From an uncultured Desulfosporosinus sp. (lineage in GTDB: Bacteria > Bacillota > Desulfitobacteriia > Desulfitobacteriales > Desulfitobacteriaceae): 46,330 bases of DNA. Numbering within the stretch: the first letter of the stretch is position 1; each line of letters starts with the position of its first letter. The position numbers were made by a program, and so were the translations under genes. Shown one piece after another: positions 15,001 to 24,973 of this stretch. The stretch lies in assembly GCA_927405585.1 (NCBI GenBank), contig CAKMJS010000121.1:1-46330 (forward strand), written 5' to 3'. The notes beneath the pieces were generated by a model, which did no database searches, was not told the DNA's origin, and was given only the letters and a program-made list of their open reading frames with translations.

Positions 15001-16775
15001 GGCATGTCCTTCAGAACCGTTTTAATATGCAACTCCTGCAATTGTTTGTCCGCTACATTCGAGGGGGCCTGAACCATTAGATCTGAGGCACTTTGCGTCT
15101 TTGGAAAGGCGATTACGTCGCGAATATTATCTTTTCCAGTTAAGAGCATAATCATTCGATCCAGACCAAACGCCACACCACCATGGGGTGGAGTTCCAAA
15201 TTCAAAAGCTTCTAGAAGATACCCGAATTTGTCCTCCGCTTCCTCCTTGGATAGCCCTAATAAATTGAATAACCTCTCCTGAGTGCCACGACGATGAATT
15301 CGAATACTCCCTCCACCAAGTTCAGTGCCATTGAGTACCATATCATACGCTTTTGCTCGAACACTCAGCGTTTCGGTCTCAAGAAGCGGTAAATCTTCAT
15401 CCATGGGTGCAGTAAATGGATGATGAATTGCAATGTAACGTTGTTGCTCCTCATCGTATTCCAAAAGCGGGAATTCTGTCACCCATAAGAAATTCAGAGC
15501 ATCTTCTGGAATAAGCCCTAAACGTTTTGCCAATTCCAAACGGAGATGACCAAGGGCATCTGTGACGATCGAGTAGGTGTCTGCAACAAAGAATACAATG
15601 TCGCCAGTCTCAGCACCCGTGCGTTCAAGTAATGCACTCATTTCGAGTTCAGTGAAAAATTTGGCAATTGGTGATTTGATACCTTCTTCACCCAAAACAA
15701 TCCATGCCAATCCCTTCGCGCGATATGTGCTGACAAACTTTCCAAGGTCATCAATTTCGCGACGTGGTAGGGAAGAGCACCCTTTGGCACAAATGCATTT
15801 TACGCTCCCTCCGCTCGCCACTGCATTGGCAAATACCTTAAATCCTGTCTTTCCGACGAGATCTCCCACATCAATCAGTTCCATGCCAAAGCGTGTATCC
15901 GGCTTATCCGACCCATAACGTTCCATCGCTTCTTTATAGGTTAGGCGAGGGAAAGGCAGGGCTATTTGCTTGCCAATCGTTTCTGAGAAAATCCTCACCA
16001 TTAATTGTTCCATCATCGGTAAGATGTCTTCCACTTCCACAAAGGACATCTCCACATCAAGCTGTGTAAATTCCGGCTGGCGATCCGCTCTGAGATCTTC
16101 ATCCCTGAAACATCGAACGATTTGAAAATACTTCTCCATTCCTCCAACCATCAGGAGTTGTTTGTAGATTTGTGGGGACTGGGGCAAGGCATAAAATTCA
16201 CCCGGTCGAACACGACTAGGAACGAGGTAGTCTCGAGCTCCTTCAGGTGAGGATTTCGTCAGCATTGGAGTTTCAATTTCATAGAAGCCTTGACTGTCGA
16301 AGAAATTACGCATAATTTGCGTGACACGATGTCGAATCTTAAACACAGCCTGCATTTCAGGACGACGCAAATCTAGATAACGGTATTTTAAGCGCACCGT
16401 TTCATCGACATCCACCTGATCAACAAGATAATAAGGAGGTGTTTTCGAGCCGTTCAATACTTCTAAGGACTCAGCAATAACCTCGATTTTTCCAGACGCT
16501 AAGTTTGGATTAATCATCCCCTGAGGCCTTGCGATCACTTTGCCTAGGATGGAGACGACAAATTCGGAACGAAGGCTTTCTGCAAGGGCAAAGCCCACTC
16601 CCATGTTCTCCGGACCAAAGACTACCTGAACCATGCCTGAGCGATCCCGTAAATCAACGAAAATCAACCCTCCATGGTCCCGACGTCTCTGAACCCAGCC
16701 CAGCAAACGAACGACCTCACCAACTTTTTCTAATCCTAACTTCTCATTTTCTACTCGTTCTGAAAATATCGTCAT
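14997..16775 (-). CDS. aspS: Aspartyl-tRNA synthetase, bacterial type
   Basis: A 592-residue class IIb synthetase. An OB-fold anticodon domain (VRLLGWVQRRRDHGGLIFVDLRDRSG in parts) occupies residues ~15-105. Motif 2 (FRDEDLRADRQPEFTQLD) lies near 217 and motif 3 (GGVAFGLDRMIMLL) near 530. The bacterial-specific GAD insertion domain lies between motifs 2 and 3 and includes a CICAKGC segment. It charges tRNA-Asp; whether it also charges tRNA-Asn cannot be decided from what I can see. The ATG overlaps the hisS stop by 4 bases, so it is expressed from the hisS T-box-controlled transcript. Confidence 0.97.
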   Translation of the reverse strand: MTIFSERVENEKLGLEKVGEVVRLLGWVQRRRDHGGLIFVDLRDRSGMVQVVFGPENMGVGFALAESLRSEFVVSILGKVIARPQGMINPNLASGKIEVIAESLEVLNGSKTPPYYLVDQVDVDETVRLKYRYLDLRRPEMQAVFKIRHRVTQIMRNFFDSQGFYEIETPMLTKSSPEGARDYLVPSRVRPGEFYALPQSPQIYKQLLMVGGMEKYFQIVRCFRDEDLRADRQPEFTQLDVEMSFVEVEDILPMMEQLMVRIFSETIGKQIALPFPRLTYKEAMERYGSDKPDTRFGMELIDVGDLVGKTGFKVFANAVASGGSVKCICAKGCSSLPRREIDDLGKFVSTYRAKGLAWIVLGEEGIKSPIAKFFTELEMSALLERTGAETGDIVFFVADTYSIVTDALGHLRLELAKRLGLIPEDALNFLWVTEFPLLEYDEEQQRYIAIHHPFTAPMDEDLPLLETETLSVRAKAYDMVLNGTELGGGSIRIHRRGTQERLFNLLGLSKEEAEDKFGYLLEAFEFGTPPHGGVAFGLDRMIMLLTGKDNIRDVIAFPKTQSASDLMVQAPSNVADKQLQELHIKTVLKDMP

Positions 16776-18049
16776 GCGTTAACACCCCTCTGATACATCT
16801 TGTGAATTTCTTCGACTGCTTGATTGAGTGGTACCTCGATTTGTTCTCCTAAGGTTAAATCCCGTATGACTAGCACTTTTTTCTCCAATTCTTCTTCCCC
16901 AAGAATAAGCGCATATCGAGCGCCTAGGCGATCAGCCGCTTTGAGTTGAGCTTTCAAACTTCGACTAAGCAGATCCATACTTACGGGTAACTCATGTGTT
17001 CTTAAGGCACTAAGGAGCGAAAATCCCTCTGTCTGAGCTTTCTCACCTAGAGCCACCAGCATAGCGAACAGCTTAGGTTTTTCCTCTGGAAGTAGATGTT
17101 TAACTTGGAGCGCCGCTAAGATTCGCTCTAACCCCATGGCAAAACCAAAGCCGGGCGTTGGGGGTCCACCGATTTCTTCCACTAACCCATCATATCGACC
17201 GCCTCCACAGATGGCACTCTGGGCTCCGATTTCCTCTACCATGACTTCAAAGGCCGTTTTTGTATAATAATCCAGTCCCCGTACCAAGCGTGGATTTACG
17301 CGATAAACCACACCAGCAACGCCTAATAAGCCAAGAACTCTCCCGAAATGAGTGCTACAGTCCTCGCAAAGGGTATCACGAGTTGTCGGCGCCCCGATCG
17401 TTACCGCTTGACAAGTAGCGTTCTTACAATCTAAGATACGCAACGGATTGCGGTCATATCGGTCACCACAGTCTTTACAAAGCTCTTCACGACGTGTGCT
17501 CAAAAATTCTTGAAGTAGTGCCCGATGCTTAGTCCGACAGACCGGACAACCCACTGAATTAACATGGACTTCTAGTTGGGTAAGCCCCAGTCGACGATAT
17601 AAGTCCCACACTAAGCTAATCACTTCTGCATCAACAACGGCTTGGTCTGCACCCAACACTTCAACACCAAATTGGTGAAACTGACGAAAACGTCCACTTT
17701 GCGGTCGTTCATAGCGAAACATTGGGCCAATATAGAACAGCTTAACAGGTTGGGGTTGTCCGTACAGTTTGTTCTCAACATAAGCTCTGCAAACAGAGGC
17801 TGTCAATTCCGGACGAAGGGTCATCGAACGATCCCCTTTATCTAAAAAGGTGTACATTTCTTTATTGACGATATCCGTAGTTTGACCGACACCCCTCTGA
17901 AATAGTTCTGTTGCTTCAAACATCGGTGTCCGTATCTCGTCATACCCATAATCGCGGCAAACGCTCCGCATAGTTTCTTCGAGATATTGCCATTGCTCTA
18001 CCGTACCTGGCAACAAATCCTGGGTCCCTTTGGGACGTTGAATTGTCAT
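16772..18049 (-). CDS. hisS: Histidyl-tRNA synthetase
   Basis: A 425-residue class IIa enzyme. Landmarks: RPKGTQDLLPG at the N-terminus, motif 2 with FRYERPQSGRFRQFHQFGVE near 115, the insertion domain with cysteine pairs (CPVC, CKDC, CEDC) suggesting bound zinc, the HisA motif RGLDYYTKTAFEV near 260, and GGGRYDGLVEEIGG. The C-terminal anticodon domain follows. The ATG at 18049 lies after TAGGAGGT. A T-box leader precedes it, and the downstream aspS overlaps by 4 bases; hisS-aspS linkage is standard in Firmicutes. Confidence 0.97.
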   Translation of the reverse strand: MTIQRPKGTQDLLPGTVEQWQYLEETMRSVCRDYGYDEIRTPMFEATELFQRGVGQTTDIVNKEMYTFLDKGDRSMTLRPELTASVCRAYVENKLYGQPQPVKLFYIGPMFRYERPQSGRFRQFHQFGVEVLGADQAVVDAEVISLVWDLYRRLGLTQLEVHVNSVGCPVCRTKHRALLQEFLSTRREELCKDCGDRYDRNPLRILDCKNATCQAVTIGAPTTRDTLCEDCSTHFGRVLGLLGVAGVVYRVNPRLVRGLDYYTKTAFEVMVEEIGAQSAICGGGRYDGLVEEIGGPPTPGFGFAMGLERILAALQVKHLLPEEKPKLFAMLVALGEKAQTEGFSLLSALRTHELPVSMDLLSRSLKAQLKAADRLGARYALILGEEELEKKVLVIRDLTLGEQIEVPLNQAVEEIHKMYQRGVNA

Positions 18050-18212
18050 AGATCATACCTCCTAGATCAATATTTTTTGCTCGACTCAAACAGGGACATT
18101 CTGGATTAGAACACCGCCTTGGATGGCAAGGTGTCGTGATGGCTAGATGCAGTGATGGATATTTGCCGTGGTGGCTAGAAAAGACCTTCCTGGCATTTTT
18201 GCTTATTGGTCA

Positions 18213-18460
18213 GTCGAAAAAAAGCCCTCGTTCCTTGCTTTGCGCAAGGGACGAGAACTTCTCGTGGTGCCACCCTAATTGACGGAATTATTCCGCCCAC
18301 TTTCCAGTCTTTAACGAGACCACCCGTTGTAAAAAATATTCCCTTTTAGGTGTCCTACCGGGTATCTCTCAGGCTAGTTTCAGTCTTGTTAGCCCTCCCT
18401 GGAGAAAGAGTGACCCGGGATCTTTCAAAAAGGTATCGTGAATATCTTACATATTATATA
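18213..18460 (-). promoter_or_regulatory. T-box riboswitch leader of hisS-aspS
   Basis: On the minus strand the T-box core AGGGTGGCACC (18266-18276) is followed by CACGAG and a terminator, CTCGTCCCTTGCGC pairing with GCAAGGAACGAG, then GGGC and seven T (down to 18213). A second, related word, AACGGGTGGTCTCG, lies ~50 bases upstream of the core. About 180 bases between promoter and core leave room for a normal stem I. I could not place the histidine specifier codon with confidence; a CAC in GGACACC near 18350 is one candidate. Uncharged tRNA-His would be expected to allow read-through. Confidence 0.88.
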
Positions 18461-18467
18461 TTTAGTT

Positions 18468-18496
18468 ATTTTACAAAGATAATTGTCGTTTGTCAA
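18468..18496 (-). promoter_or_regulatory. Predicted promoter of the hisS leader
   Basis: TTGACA (18491-18496), a 17-base spacer and TAAAAT (18468-18473) place the transcript start near 18460, giving a ~410-base leader. The -35 box lies ~80 bases from the end of the upstream MBL gene. Confidence 0.72.
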
Positions 18497-18574
18497 ACCG
18501 TTTTCCCGATTGCCTCGCAGAATTTTCATAGAGAGGACCACTCTCCGCACTTTCTGTAATACCAGTGAACGTTA

Positions 18575-19195
18575 TCAAATCAAATAAGGATTATCCCGCT
18601 TTTCTTCTCCAATGCTGGTCTCTTCACCATGTCCGGGGAAAACCCGAGTATCTTCCGGAAGAACTAGAAGTTTATCCTTCACGCCTTTCAAGAGTTGCTC
18701 CAAGGATCCACCCGGAAAATCGGTTCGGCCAATTGACCCGGCAAAAAGCGTATCTCCGCTAAACAGCCCTTCATTCGTTAAAAAACAAACGCAGCCTGGG
18801 GAATGACCGGGGGTAAAAAGCACTTTGAGTGTTTCGTTACCAATCTTTATTTCCTGTCCGTCAGTAAGCAAGATATCCGCGCTTTGAAGTTCAAGTCCGG
18901 GCCCAAAATAACTGGAAAGGTTCTTTTTCCCATTCGTCAGCATCCCTGCATCGCCAGTATGGATCCCAACTAAGACATCTCCTAAAAGCGCTCTGAGTTC
19001 ATCCACCGCACCGATGTGATCCACATGTCCGTGGGTCAGGAGAATATACTCTACCTTGAGGCCCTTTTCTAGAACCCACCGATATATCCTTTTTCCATCG
19101 GCACCTGGGTCAATGATCACTGCTTTCTTGCTTTCCATACAGGCGTACAGGTAACAATTTGCCCCCATAGCACCCATCGCTCTCCCATCAATCAT
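18575..19195 (-). CDS. MBL-fold metallo-hydrolase, glyoxalase II-like (YqgX type)
   Basis: A 206-residue metallo-beta-lactamase-fold protein. The metal-binding motif THGHVDHIG lies near residue 55, a further histidine in TPGHSPGC near 130, an aspartate in FSGDTLFAGSIGRTD near 148, and FPGHGEETSIGEE near 190. This set matches small glyoxalase II-like hydrolases, which bind two metals. True substrates of these short bacterial forms, which lack the C-terminal glutathione-binding domain, are mostly unknown. It lies between dtd and the hisS leader and has a clear ribosome site (AGGAGGAATCGTAA). Confidence 0.88.
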   Translation of the reverse strand: MIDGRAMGAMGANCYLYACMESKKAVIIDPGADGKRIYRWVLEKGLKVEYILLTHGHVDHIGAVDELRALLGDVLVGIHTGDAGMLTNGKKNLSSYFGPGLELQSADILLTDGQEIKIGNETLKVLFTPGHSPGCVCFLTNEGLFSGDTLFAGSIGRTDFPGGSLEQLLKGVKDKLLVLPEDTRVFPGHGEETSIGEEKRDNPYLI

Positions 19196-19213
19196 TTACG
19201 ATTCCTCCTTCTC

Positions 19214-19663
19214 CTAGAATTTCTTCTCACTATCCAAAAGTAAGGTTACCGGGCCATCATTAACCAGCTCCACATCCATCTCCGCTTGAAAAACTCCGGT
19301 CTTCACCTTCATTCCTCGGCTACGCAAGGCCCCCACGCTGCGCTCATACAAAGCATTAGCCAACTCCGGCGGTGCAGCACTTGTAAAGCTGGGGCGTTTT
19401 CCACTACGACAATCACCATAGAGCGTAAACTGAGAGACGACTAGAATTTCACCACCTACATCCAGGACGGATCGATTCATTTTTCCTTCTTCATCTTCAA
19501 AGATCCGCAGACCCACAAGTTTATCCACCATCCAGTTGAGATCTTTTTCTCCGTCCTCTGGCCTGAAACCAAGCAGGACCAAAAGCCCGGTGGAAATCTC
19601 CCCTACAATTACTTCATTCACCGTAACTACAGCCCGTTTAACACGTTGAACAACACTGCGCAT
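19214..19663 (-). CDS. dtd: D-aminoacyl-tRNA deacylase
   Basis: A 149-residue protein with the two diagnostic motifs of [20 protein letters not shown] near residues 77-93 and the Gly-cisPro motif [11 protein letters not shown] near 134. It removes D-amino acids, and glycine in some cases, mischarged onto tRNA, a proofreading step outside the synthetases. It begins 2 bases after the relA stop, a linkage conserved widely in Firmicutes. Confidence 0.95.
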   Translation of the reverse strand: MRSVVQRVKRAVVTVNEVIVGEISTGLLVLLGFRPEDGEKDLNWMVDKLVGLRIFEDEEGKMNRSVLDVGGEILVVSQFTLYGDCRSGKRPSFTSAAPPELANALYERSVGALRSRGMKVKTGVFQAEMDVELVNDGPVTLLLDSEKKF

Positions 19664-19665
19664 GC

Positions 19666-21894
19666 TTACTTTCCTCCTGAATGAACTCGCTCGACATCTG
19701 TAATGTCTTTAACTTTACGGATCTTATGCATCACCATTTTAAGATGTTCAACGTTGCGTATCTCGACACGCAACTGAATATGAGCAGTATTATCCTTTCC
19801 TACACGAGCGTTAATCGCCATAATATGAGTTCTAGTATCTAAGACGGTGTTCATGACCTCGGTAACCAAGCGAGGCTTGTCCTTCCCGTAGATTTGAATA
19901 TCTACAGGATAGGTAGAATCAATCTGTTCCGCCCACATTACTTCGACAACCCGTTCGCGCTCTTCTTCAGAGTGAGTGAGGATATTGCTACAGTCCCCAC
20001 GGTGTATAGAAACCCCACGACCCCTGGTAATATAACCAATTATGGCGTCTCCTGGTAGAGGATTACAGCACCGTGAAAAACGCACCAACACGTTATCGAC
20101 CCCTTTAACCCGGACCCCGTGGGAGGCTTTACCGTAAGGACTCGGCTTCTTCCCCTCCCCTTGTTGGAGTGCCGCAAGGTGCAGCTTTTCCCGTTCTTCC
20201 TTAGACAGCTCTTCACGTAAGCGCATCAGGACTTTATTGGGAGTGATTACTCCGTCTCCGATGGCAGCGTATAAATCATCTATCCCAACAAAATTTTGGC
20301 TCTTCCCAATGGCTACGAGGCTTTCAATCTTAAGGACATTTCCCGGTTCAAGTCCAAGTTTGCGTACTTCTCGCTCTAAACTTTCACGACCACGGGCAAT
20401 ATTATCTTCGCGTTGCTCCTTCTTAAACCATTGACGAATCCGATTCTTTGCTTGAGAGGTTTTAACAAAAGCTAACCAATCCCGGCTAGGTGCTCCGCCT
20501 TGCTTCGAGGTAAGGATCTCTAAAATGTCCCCATTCGCTAATTTTGTCTCGAGTGGTACGATCCGTCCGTTAATCTTCGCGCCAACACAACGATGCCCTA
20601 CATCCGTATGAACACGATAAGCAAAATCGACCGGACACGAATCAGCGGGTAGTTCTACCACATCCCCTTTAGGGGTAAACACAAAGACGGTATCCGTAAA
20701 TAAATCAATCTTTAGAGATTCCATAAATTCTCCGGCATCCCGAGAATCATGTTGCCACTCCAGCAGTTGGCGCAACCAAGAAAGCTTTTGATCAAAGTTT
20801 ACACTCGTTGTTTTGTTAGCACCTTCTTTACTATTGCCTTCTTTACTATTGCCTTCTTTACTACCACCTTCTTTGTACTTCCAATGGGCAGCAATACCGT
20901 ATTCTGACGTGCGGTGCATTTCACACGTCCGAATTTGAATTTCAAAGGGTTCGCCATGGACTCCGATCAGCGTGGTATGTAAAGACTGGTACATATTAGG
21001 TTTTGGCATAGCAATATAGTCTTTGAATCGCCCAGGAATCGGCTTCCATAAAGTGTGAATAATTCCCAGAGCTCCGTAACAATCATTGACCGATTCGACA
21101 ACTACTCGAATCGCCATGAGATCGTAGATTTCGCTCAATTCTTTGTTTTGTGTCACCATCTTACGATAAATGCTGTAAAAGTGCTTAGGACGACCGGCTA
21201 TGTCCGCATATATTTCAACTTCATTCAATTTTTGTCGCATTTGAATAATGACTTCACTGATATATGCTTCTCTTTCTCGTCGTTTGAAAGCGATCCCTTC
21301 AACCAAATCATAGTATTCCTCAGGTTTTAGATATCGAAAGGAAAGGTCTTCCAACTCCCATTTAATCCTAAAAATTCCGAGTCGGTTAGCCAACGGTGCA
21401 AAAATTTCAAGTGTTTCTTGAGCAATTTCTTTTTGTTTTTGGATCGAATGATATTTCAAGGTACGCATGTTATGGAGGCGATCAGCTAGTTTAATCAGAA
21501 TAACTCGAATATCCTTGGCCATAGCCAAGAACATCTTGCGCAAATTCTCAACTTGTTGCTCCATCTTACTCTTGTATTCAATTCGTCCCAGCTTAGTCAC
21601 TCCATCGACAAGTAACGCAATTTCCGAACCAAATTCTTTCTCAATATCTGCAATGGTATACGATGTATCTTCCACAACATCATGAAGCAGGGATGCTGCA
21701 ATAGTTGCCTCATCCAGTTCCAGTTCCACTAAAATCTGCGCAACTTCAAGGGGATGGAGAATATAGTCTTCCCCGGAGTTTCGAAGTTGGTTCCGATGTG
21801 CCACTTCAGCAAATTGATAAGCCTTGTCTATTAAGTCTAGACGTGCCTGTGGGGACTTCTTTTGCAGTTTTACCCTTAACTCAGCGAAGGACAT
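19666..21894 (-). CDS. relA: Bifunctional (p)ppGpp synthetase/hydrolase
   Basis: A long RSH protein of 742 residues. The N-terminal HD hydrolase domain is intact ([23 protein letters not shown] near 70). The synthetase domain has [13 protein letters not shown] near 238, then [15 protein letters not shown] is near 400-460 ([19 protein letters not shown]), a zinc-finger-like region has [14 protein letters not shown], and a C-terminal ACT domain ends the protein. It makes and degrades the stringent-response alarmones. Between synthetase and TGS there is an unusual run of SKEGN-type repeats encoded by a 15-base tandem repeat. It lies in the apt-relA-dtd order typical of Firmicutes. Confidence 0.96.
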   Translation of the reverse strand: MSFAELRVKLQKKSPQARLDLIDKAYQFAEVAHRNQLRNSGEDYILHPLEVAQILVELELDEATIAASLLHDVVEDTSYTIADIEKEFGSEIALLVDGVTKLGRIEYKSKMEQQVENLRKMFLAMAKDIRVILIKLADRLHNMRTLKYHSIQKQKEIAQETLEIFAPLANRLGIFRIKWELEDLSFRYLKPEEYYDLVEGIAFKRREREAYISEVIIQMRQKLNEVEIYADIAGRPKHFYSIYRKMVTQNKELSEIYDLMAIRVVVESVNDCYGALGIIHTLWKPIPGRFKDYIAMPKPNMYQSLHTTLIGVHGEPFEIQIRTCEMHRTSEYGIAAHWKYKEGGSKEGNSKEGNSKEGANKTTSVNFDQKLSWLRQLLEWQHDSRDAGEFMESLKIDLFTDTVFVFTPKGDVVELPADSCPVDFAYRVHTDVGHRCVGAKINGRIVPLETKLANGDILEILTSKQGGAPSRDWLAFVKTSQAKNRIRQWFKKEQREDNIARGRESLEREVRKLGLEPGNVLKIESLVAIGKSQNFVGIDDLYAAIGDGVITPNKVLMRLREELSKEEREKLHLAALQQGEGKKPSPYGKASHGVRVKGVDNVLVRFSRCCNPLPGDAIIGYITRGRGVSIHRGDCSNILTHSEEERERVVEVMWAEQIDSTYPVDIQIYGKDKPRLVTEVMNTVLDTRTHIMAINARVGKDNTAHIQLRVEIRNVEHLKMVMHKIRKVKDITDVERVHSGGK
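20821..20874. repeat. In-frame 15-bp tandem repeat within relA
   Basis: The unit CCTTCTTTACTATTG occurs about three times with flanking degenerate copies. Since 15 is a multiple of 3 it encodes repeats of SKEGN ([18 protein letters not shown]) in the linker before the TGS domain. Copy number could change without shifting the frame. Confidence 0.85.
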
Positions 21895-21948
21895 GGCGAA
21901 CTCCTCTCAACGCGCGATCTAACCTTTACTCCAAGTTCTTACTTTAGC

Positions 21949-21991
21949 TGAATTAGCTGAACTGAACTCAACTGAGCCCAACTGAGCTTAA
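21949..21991. repeat. Short degenerate tandem repeat between relA and apt
   Basis: Variants of AACTGAGCC/AACTGAACT follow one another in the gap between the relA start and the apt stop. The last copy reaches the apt stop codon. No terminator is visible, so apt and relA are probably co-transcribed. Confidence 0.55.
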
Positions 21992-22500
21992 TATTGGACC
22001 AAAGAAAAAACGGGATAATCGGCCAACTTTTCTCTTCCATTCAAAAAGGTTAATTCAATTAGAAAGCCCATCCCGAGCATATCCGCGCCAATTTTTTTCA
22101 TTAAGTTTGCCGTCGCCAGCATGGTTCCACCGGTTGCTAACAGGTCATCGACGATGACGACCCGTGTACCTGGATAAATAGCATCTGCATGGACTTCTAA
22201 AGTATCGAATCCATATTCTAAGGCATAGGTTTCGCTGATGGTTTTCCCAGGTAATTTACCTGGTTTTCGAACTGGGACAAAACCGATTTCTAAGGCGTAG
22301 GCAAGCGGTGCGCCCAGTAAAAAGCCACGAGCTTCAGGTCCGACGATTACCTCTGGCTGCCAAGGCTTAATTTTTTCTACTAAAGCATCAATCGATGCTC
22401 GGAACACTTGACCATTTTTGAGCAAAGTGGTTATATCCTTGTACGAAATCCCTTCCTTAGGGAAATCGTTGATCACTCGAATATGCTCTTTAAAGTCCAT
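21988..22500 (-). CDS. apt: Adenine phosphoribosyltransferase
   Basis: A 170-residue protein. It has [15 protein letters not shown] at the N-terminus, [17 protein letters not shown], and the PRPP-binding motif [16 protein letters not shown] near residue 120. It converts adenine plus PRPP to AMP in purine salvage. The preferred start is the ATG at 22500, with GGTGGAG five bases upstream; the codon before it, a GTG, is also in frame. It lies directly downstream of recJ and upstream of relA. Confidence 0.96.
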   Translation of the reverse strand: MDFKEHIRVINDFPKEGISYKDITTLLKNGQVFRASIDALVEKIKPWQPEVIVGPEARGFLLGAPLAYALEIGFVPVRKPGKLPGKTISETYALEYGFDTLEVHADAIYPGTRVVIVDDLLATGGTMLATANLMKKIGADMLGMGFLIELTFLNGREKLADYPVFSLVQY

Positions 22501-22537
22501 CACTGCTCCACCTTCTTCCTATTACACTTTTCCGCTT

Positions 22538-24961
22538 CTAGCCATTTTTATCCAGTATAGCTTTTAATAATTCCGTTTGAAACTTTAATGCCCTAGTCAC
22601 ACGCTCTCGCGAATTACGATAACGTAAAGAGGAGTCGAGATCTAACTTGCTTTGGGCAGGAATCCATTCTAAAGCAAGCTCATTGGTTCCACCAACACAA
22701 CGTATAAGCCCCAATTCTTCAAAAATTTTCAGAGCGATGCGTTCAGAAGACGAAATTTTTGAATCTCGTCCTAAGAGGAAAGGGTTCATGAGTTTCGCCT
22801 TGGCCAACAAATCTCGGTATATCTGGATGAGTTCTTCACGTGCTATGGATCCACATCGCTTACGAACCTTTTCTTCATCGGCACTTCGAAACCCTGCAAG
22901 GGCAATACGATGTATTCCCAATTGTCTCAGTTTCTCTATCCCTTCCCTGAAATCCTCTTCTGTCAGTGGGAGTCCAAGCATCAAGCCAAGCTCCGTCCCC
23001 TGACTTAGACGGGTTAGCCCTGCTTGATCATTTTCGTCGGAGGTATGTACACTATCATCACCATCGTTCCAGTGCCGAAGGCTCGGTTCACTTCCCGTGG
23101 CATCCCAAACCCATGTTAGCTCGCAGTTATCAGATAAGGGCAACATTTCTAGGGTAAATTTTCGCCAGTCCAACCACTCTATCTCCGGTTGATCGAGTGT
23201 CACAGCTATCTCCTGACAAACACGGCTAGTGTCTTCTTCTCCGACTACAGCACGATCCTGCCAATCTGCTTTAGCGTGGAGATCTTTAATCATTAATTGT
23301 ACAGTATCTACCCCGCGAAAGGAATTCCAATCTAAGGAAAATGCTACATCCAAGCTGTTTTCACGATTCAACTCATTCATACGTTCACCTAAGCGGAAAG
23401 CAATCCCTTCTTGTTCTCCCTGAGGACCGAAACGAAATTTAAGATGGCTGCGCTCCTTGCCCACCGCACTGACAGAATGCACAGGAACTTCTTTACACGC
23501 AAGGATCGGGCCTGGGTTTCCAAAACCAAACGGAGCCAGCTGTTCGAGTTCGCGAAGCAAATCTCCTGTCACAGCGTCAAGGGCAACTTGGCGATCAATT
23601 TTTAATTCCTGTTGAAATACAGTTTCAGGGAAAACTAATGCTTGTTGATTCAAGCCCACTCTAAATCGTTCAATAGTCTCTGTAGGTATGGAAAAACCTG
23701 CCGCTGCCCGATGCCCGCCAAACTTAGTTAATAGATGGGCTTGCGTTGTCAATTGCTCTAAGACTGGGTAGCCAGAAATCCCACGAGCTGAGCCCTTAGC
23801 TTCCTCCCCTTCTTCAGCAATCATAAAAACAGGCCGATAATAACGTTCTACCAAACGAGATGCAACGATCCCAATCACCCCATGATGCCATTGGTTTGAT
23901 GAAAGCACGATCACCCTAGGTAAGGGTTTCTGCTCCACCATAGCAATTGCTTCAGCAAGGATGTCTTTCTCTGTCTCCTGACGCGACTGGTTTTCTCGAG
24001 TTAAGAGCCGAGCAAGCTCACTCGCACGCTCCGAGTCCTCCGTTAGGAGAAGCTCCAGACCTGCTCGAGCACTGTCCATTCGTCCTGCAGCGTTAATCCG
24101 TGGTGCAACCATAAAGCCAATTTGACCGGCTTTGAGAGGTTTACCACTAAGGCCGCACTCCTCTAGAAGCGCCTTAAGCCCGGTGTGAAGCGTCTTTTCC
24201 ATCTGCAGAAGTCCATGATGGACAATAATCCGGTTTTCACCAACCAGAGGAACTAAATCCGCAATCGTCCCTAACGCTACCAAATCTAGGAGTTCAAGTT
24301 CAGAGTGTATGCCCACTTCAGCAGTTCCTAAAGATTGTAACAAGGCTTGGGCTAATTTAAACGCCACACCAACCCCTGCTAAATCGTAAAATGGATACCC
24401 TGACTCCTTAACTTTGGGGTTTAAGATTGCCAGCGCCTTCGGTAAAATCCCGGTTGGTTCATGGTGATCCGTGATAATGACATCAATATTCAAAGTCTGA
24501 GCAAGTGCTACTTCAGCGACCGCAGTAACTCCACAGTCGACGGTAATCAGAACACCCACACCTGCTTTAGCGGCACGTTCGATGGCTTCGGAATTTAGTC
24601 CATACCCTTCGTCTTGGCGGTGGGGAATATAGGCCACAGCATTAACACCGAGATCAGTAAGGACTTTGTATAACAAAGCGGTACTTGTCACGCCGTCTAC
24701 ATCGTAGTCTCCATAGACAAGTACTTTTTCCTTTTGCTTTAGGGCCACTGACAATCGATTGATTGCAGGCGCCATATCGTGAAAACAAAAAGGTGAAGGT
24801 AAATTCAAAAGGGTAGGGCGCAAAAATTCGATAGCCTCTTCAGGCTGCAGAAAGCCCCTTTGGGCCAAAATATCGGCCACAACCTCTGAAATCCCAAGCG
24901 AATCGCTCAGGGCTACTGACGTTTGTCCGTATAAGTGTTGCCTTGACCATATTCGTCTCAC
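22538..24961 (-). CDS. recJ: Single-stranded-DNA-specific exonuclease RecJ
   Basis: A DHH-family 5'-3' exonuclease of 807 residues. Catalytic motifs: VYGDYDVDGVTSTALL near 82-98, ITVDCG near 140, ITDHHEP near 163 (the DHH motif), and GRMDSA near 290 with the DHHA1 region GSARGISGYPV and FGGHRAAAGFSI near 395-425. An OB-type domain and a long C-terminal extension (~residues 570-807) typical of Firmicute RecJ follow. It acts in RecF-pathway recombination and mismatch repair. The start is a GTG, 6 bases after GGGGGAG, 12 bases downstream of the CDF transporter stop. Confidence 0.96.
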   Translation of the reverse strand: MRRIWSRQHLYGQTSVALSDSLGISEVVADILAQRGFLQPEEAIEFLRPTLLNLPSPFCFHDMAPAINRLSVALKQKEKVLVYGDYDVDGVTSTALLYKVLTDLGVNAVAYIPHRQDEGYGLNSEAIERAAKAGVGVLITVDCGVTAVAEVALAQTLNIDVIITDHHEPTGILPKALAILNPKVKESGYPFYDLAGVGVAFKLAQALLQSLGTAEVGIHSELELLDLVALGTIADLVPLVGENRIIVHHGLLQMEKTLHTGLKALLEECGLSGKPLKAGQIGFMVAPRINAAGRMDSARAGLELLLTEDSERASELARLLTRENQSRQETEKDILAEAIAMVEQKPLPRVIVLSSNQWHHGVIGIVASRLVERYYRPVFMIAEEGEEAKGSARGISGYPVLEQLTTQAHLLTKFGGHRAAAGFSIPTETIERFRVGLNQQALVFPETVFQQELKIDRQVALDAVTGDLLRELEQLAPFGFGNPGPILACKEVPVHSVSAVGKERSHLKFRFGPQGEQEGIAFRLGERMNELNRENSLDVAFSLDWNSFRGVDTVQLMIKDLHAKADWQDRAVVGEEDTSRVCQEIAVTLDQPEIEWLDWRKFTLEMLPLSDNCELTWVWDATGSEPSLRHWNDGDDSVHTSDENDQAGLTRLSQGTELGLMLGLPLTEEDFREGIEKLRQLGIHRIALAGFRSADEEKVRKRCGSIAREELIQIYRDLLAKAKLMNPFLLGRDSKISSSERIALKIFEELGLIRCVGGTNELALEWIPAQSKLDLDSSLRYRNSRERVTRALKFQTELLKAILDKNG

Positions 24962-24973
24962 AATTTACTCCCC

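Noticed and set aside
18350-18559. A 69-codon plus-strand frame in the hisS leader
   Set aside because: It lies within the T-box leader and its promoter, on the other strand.
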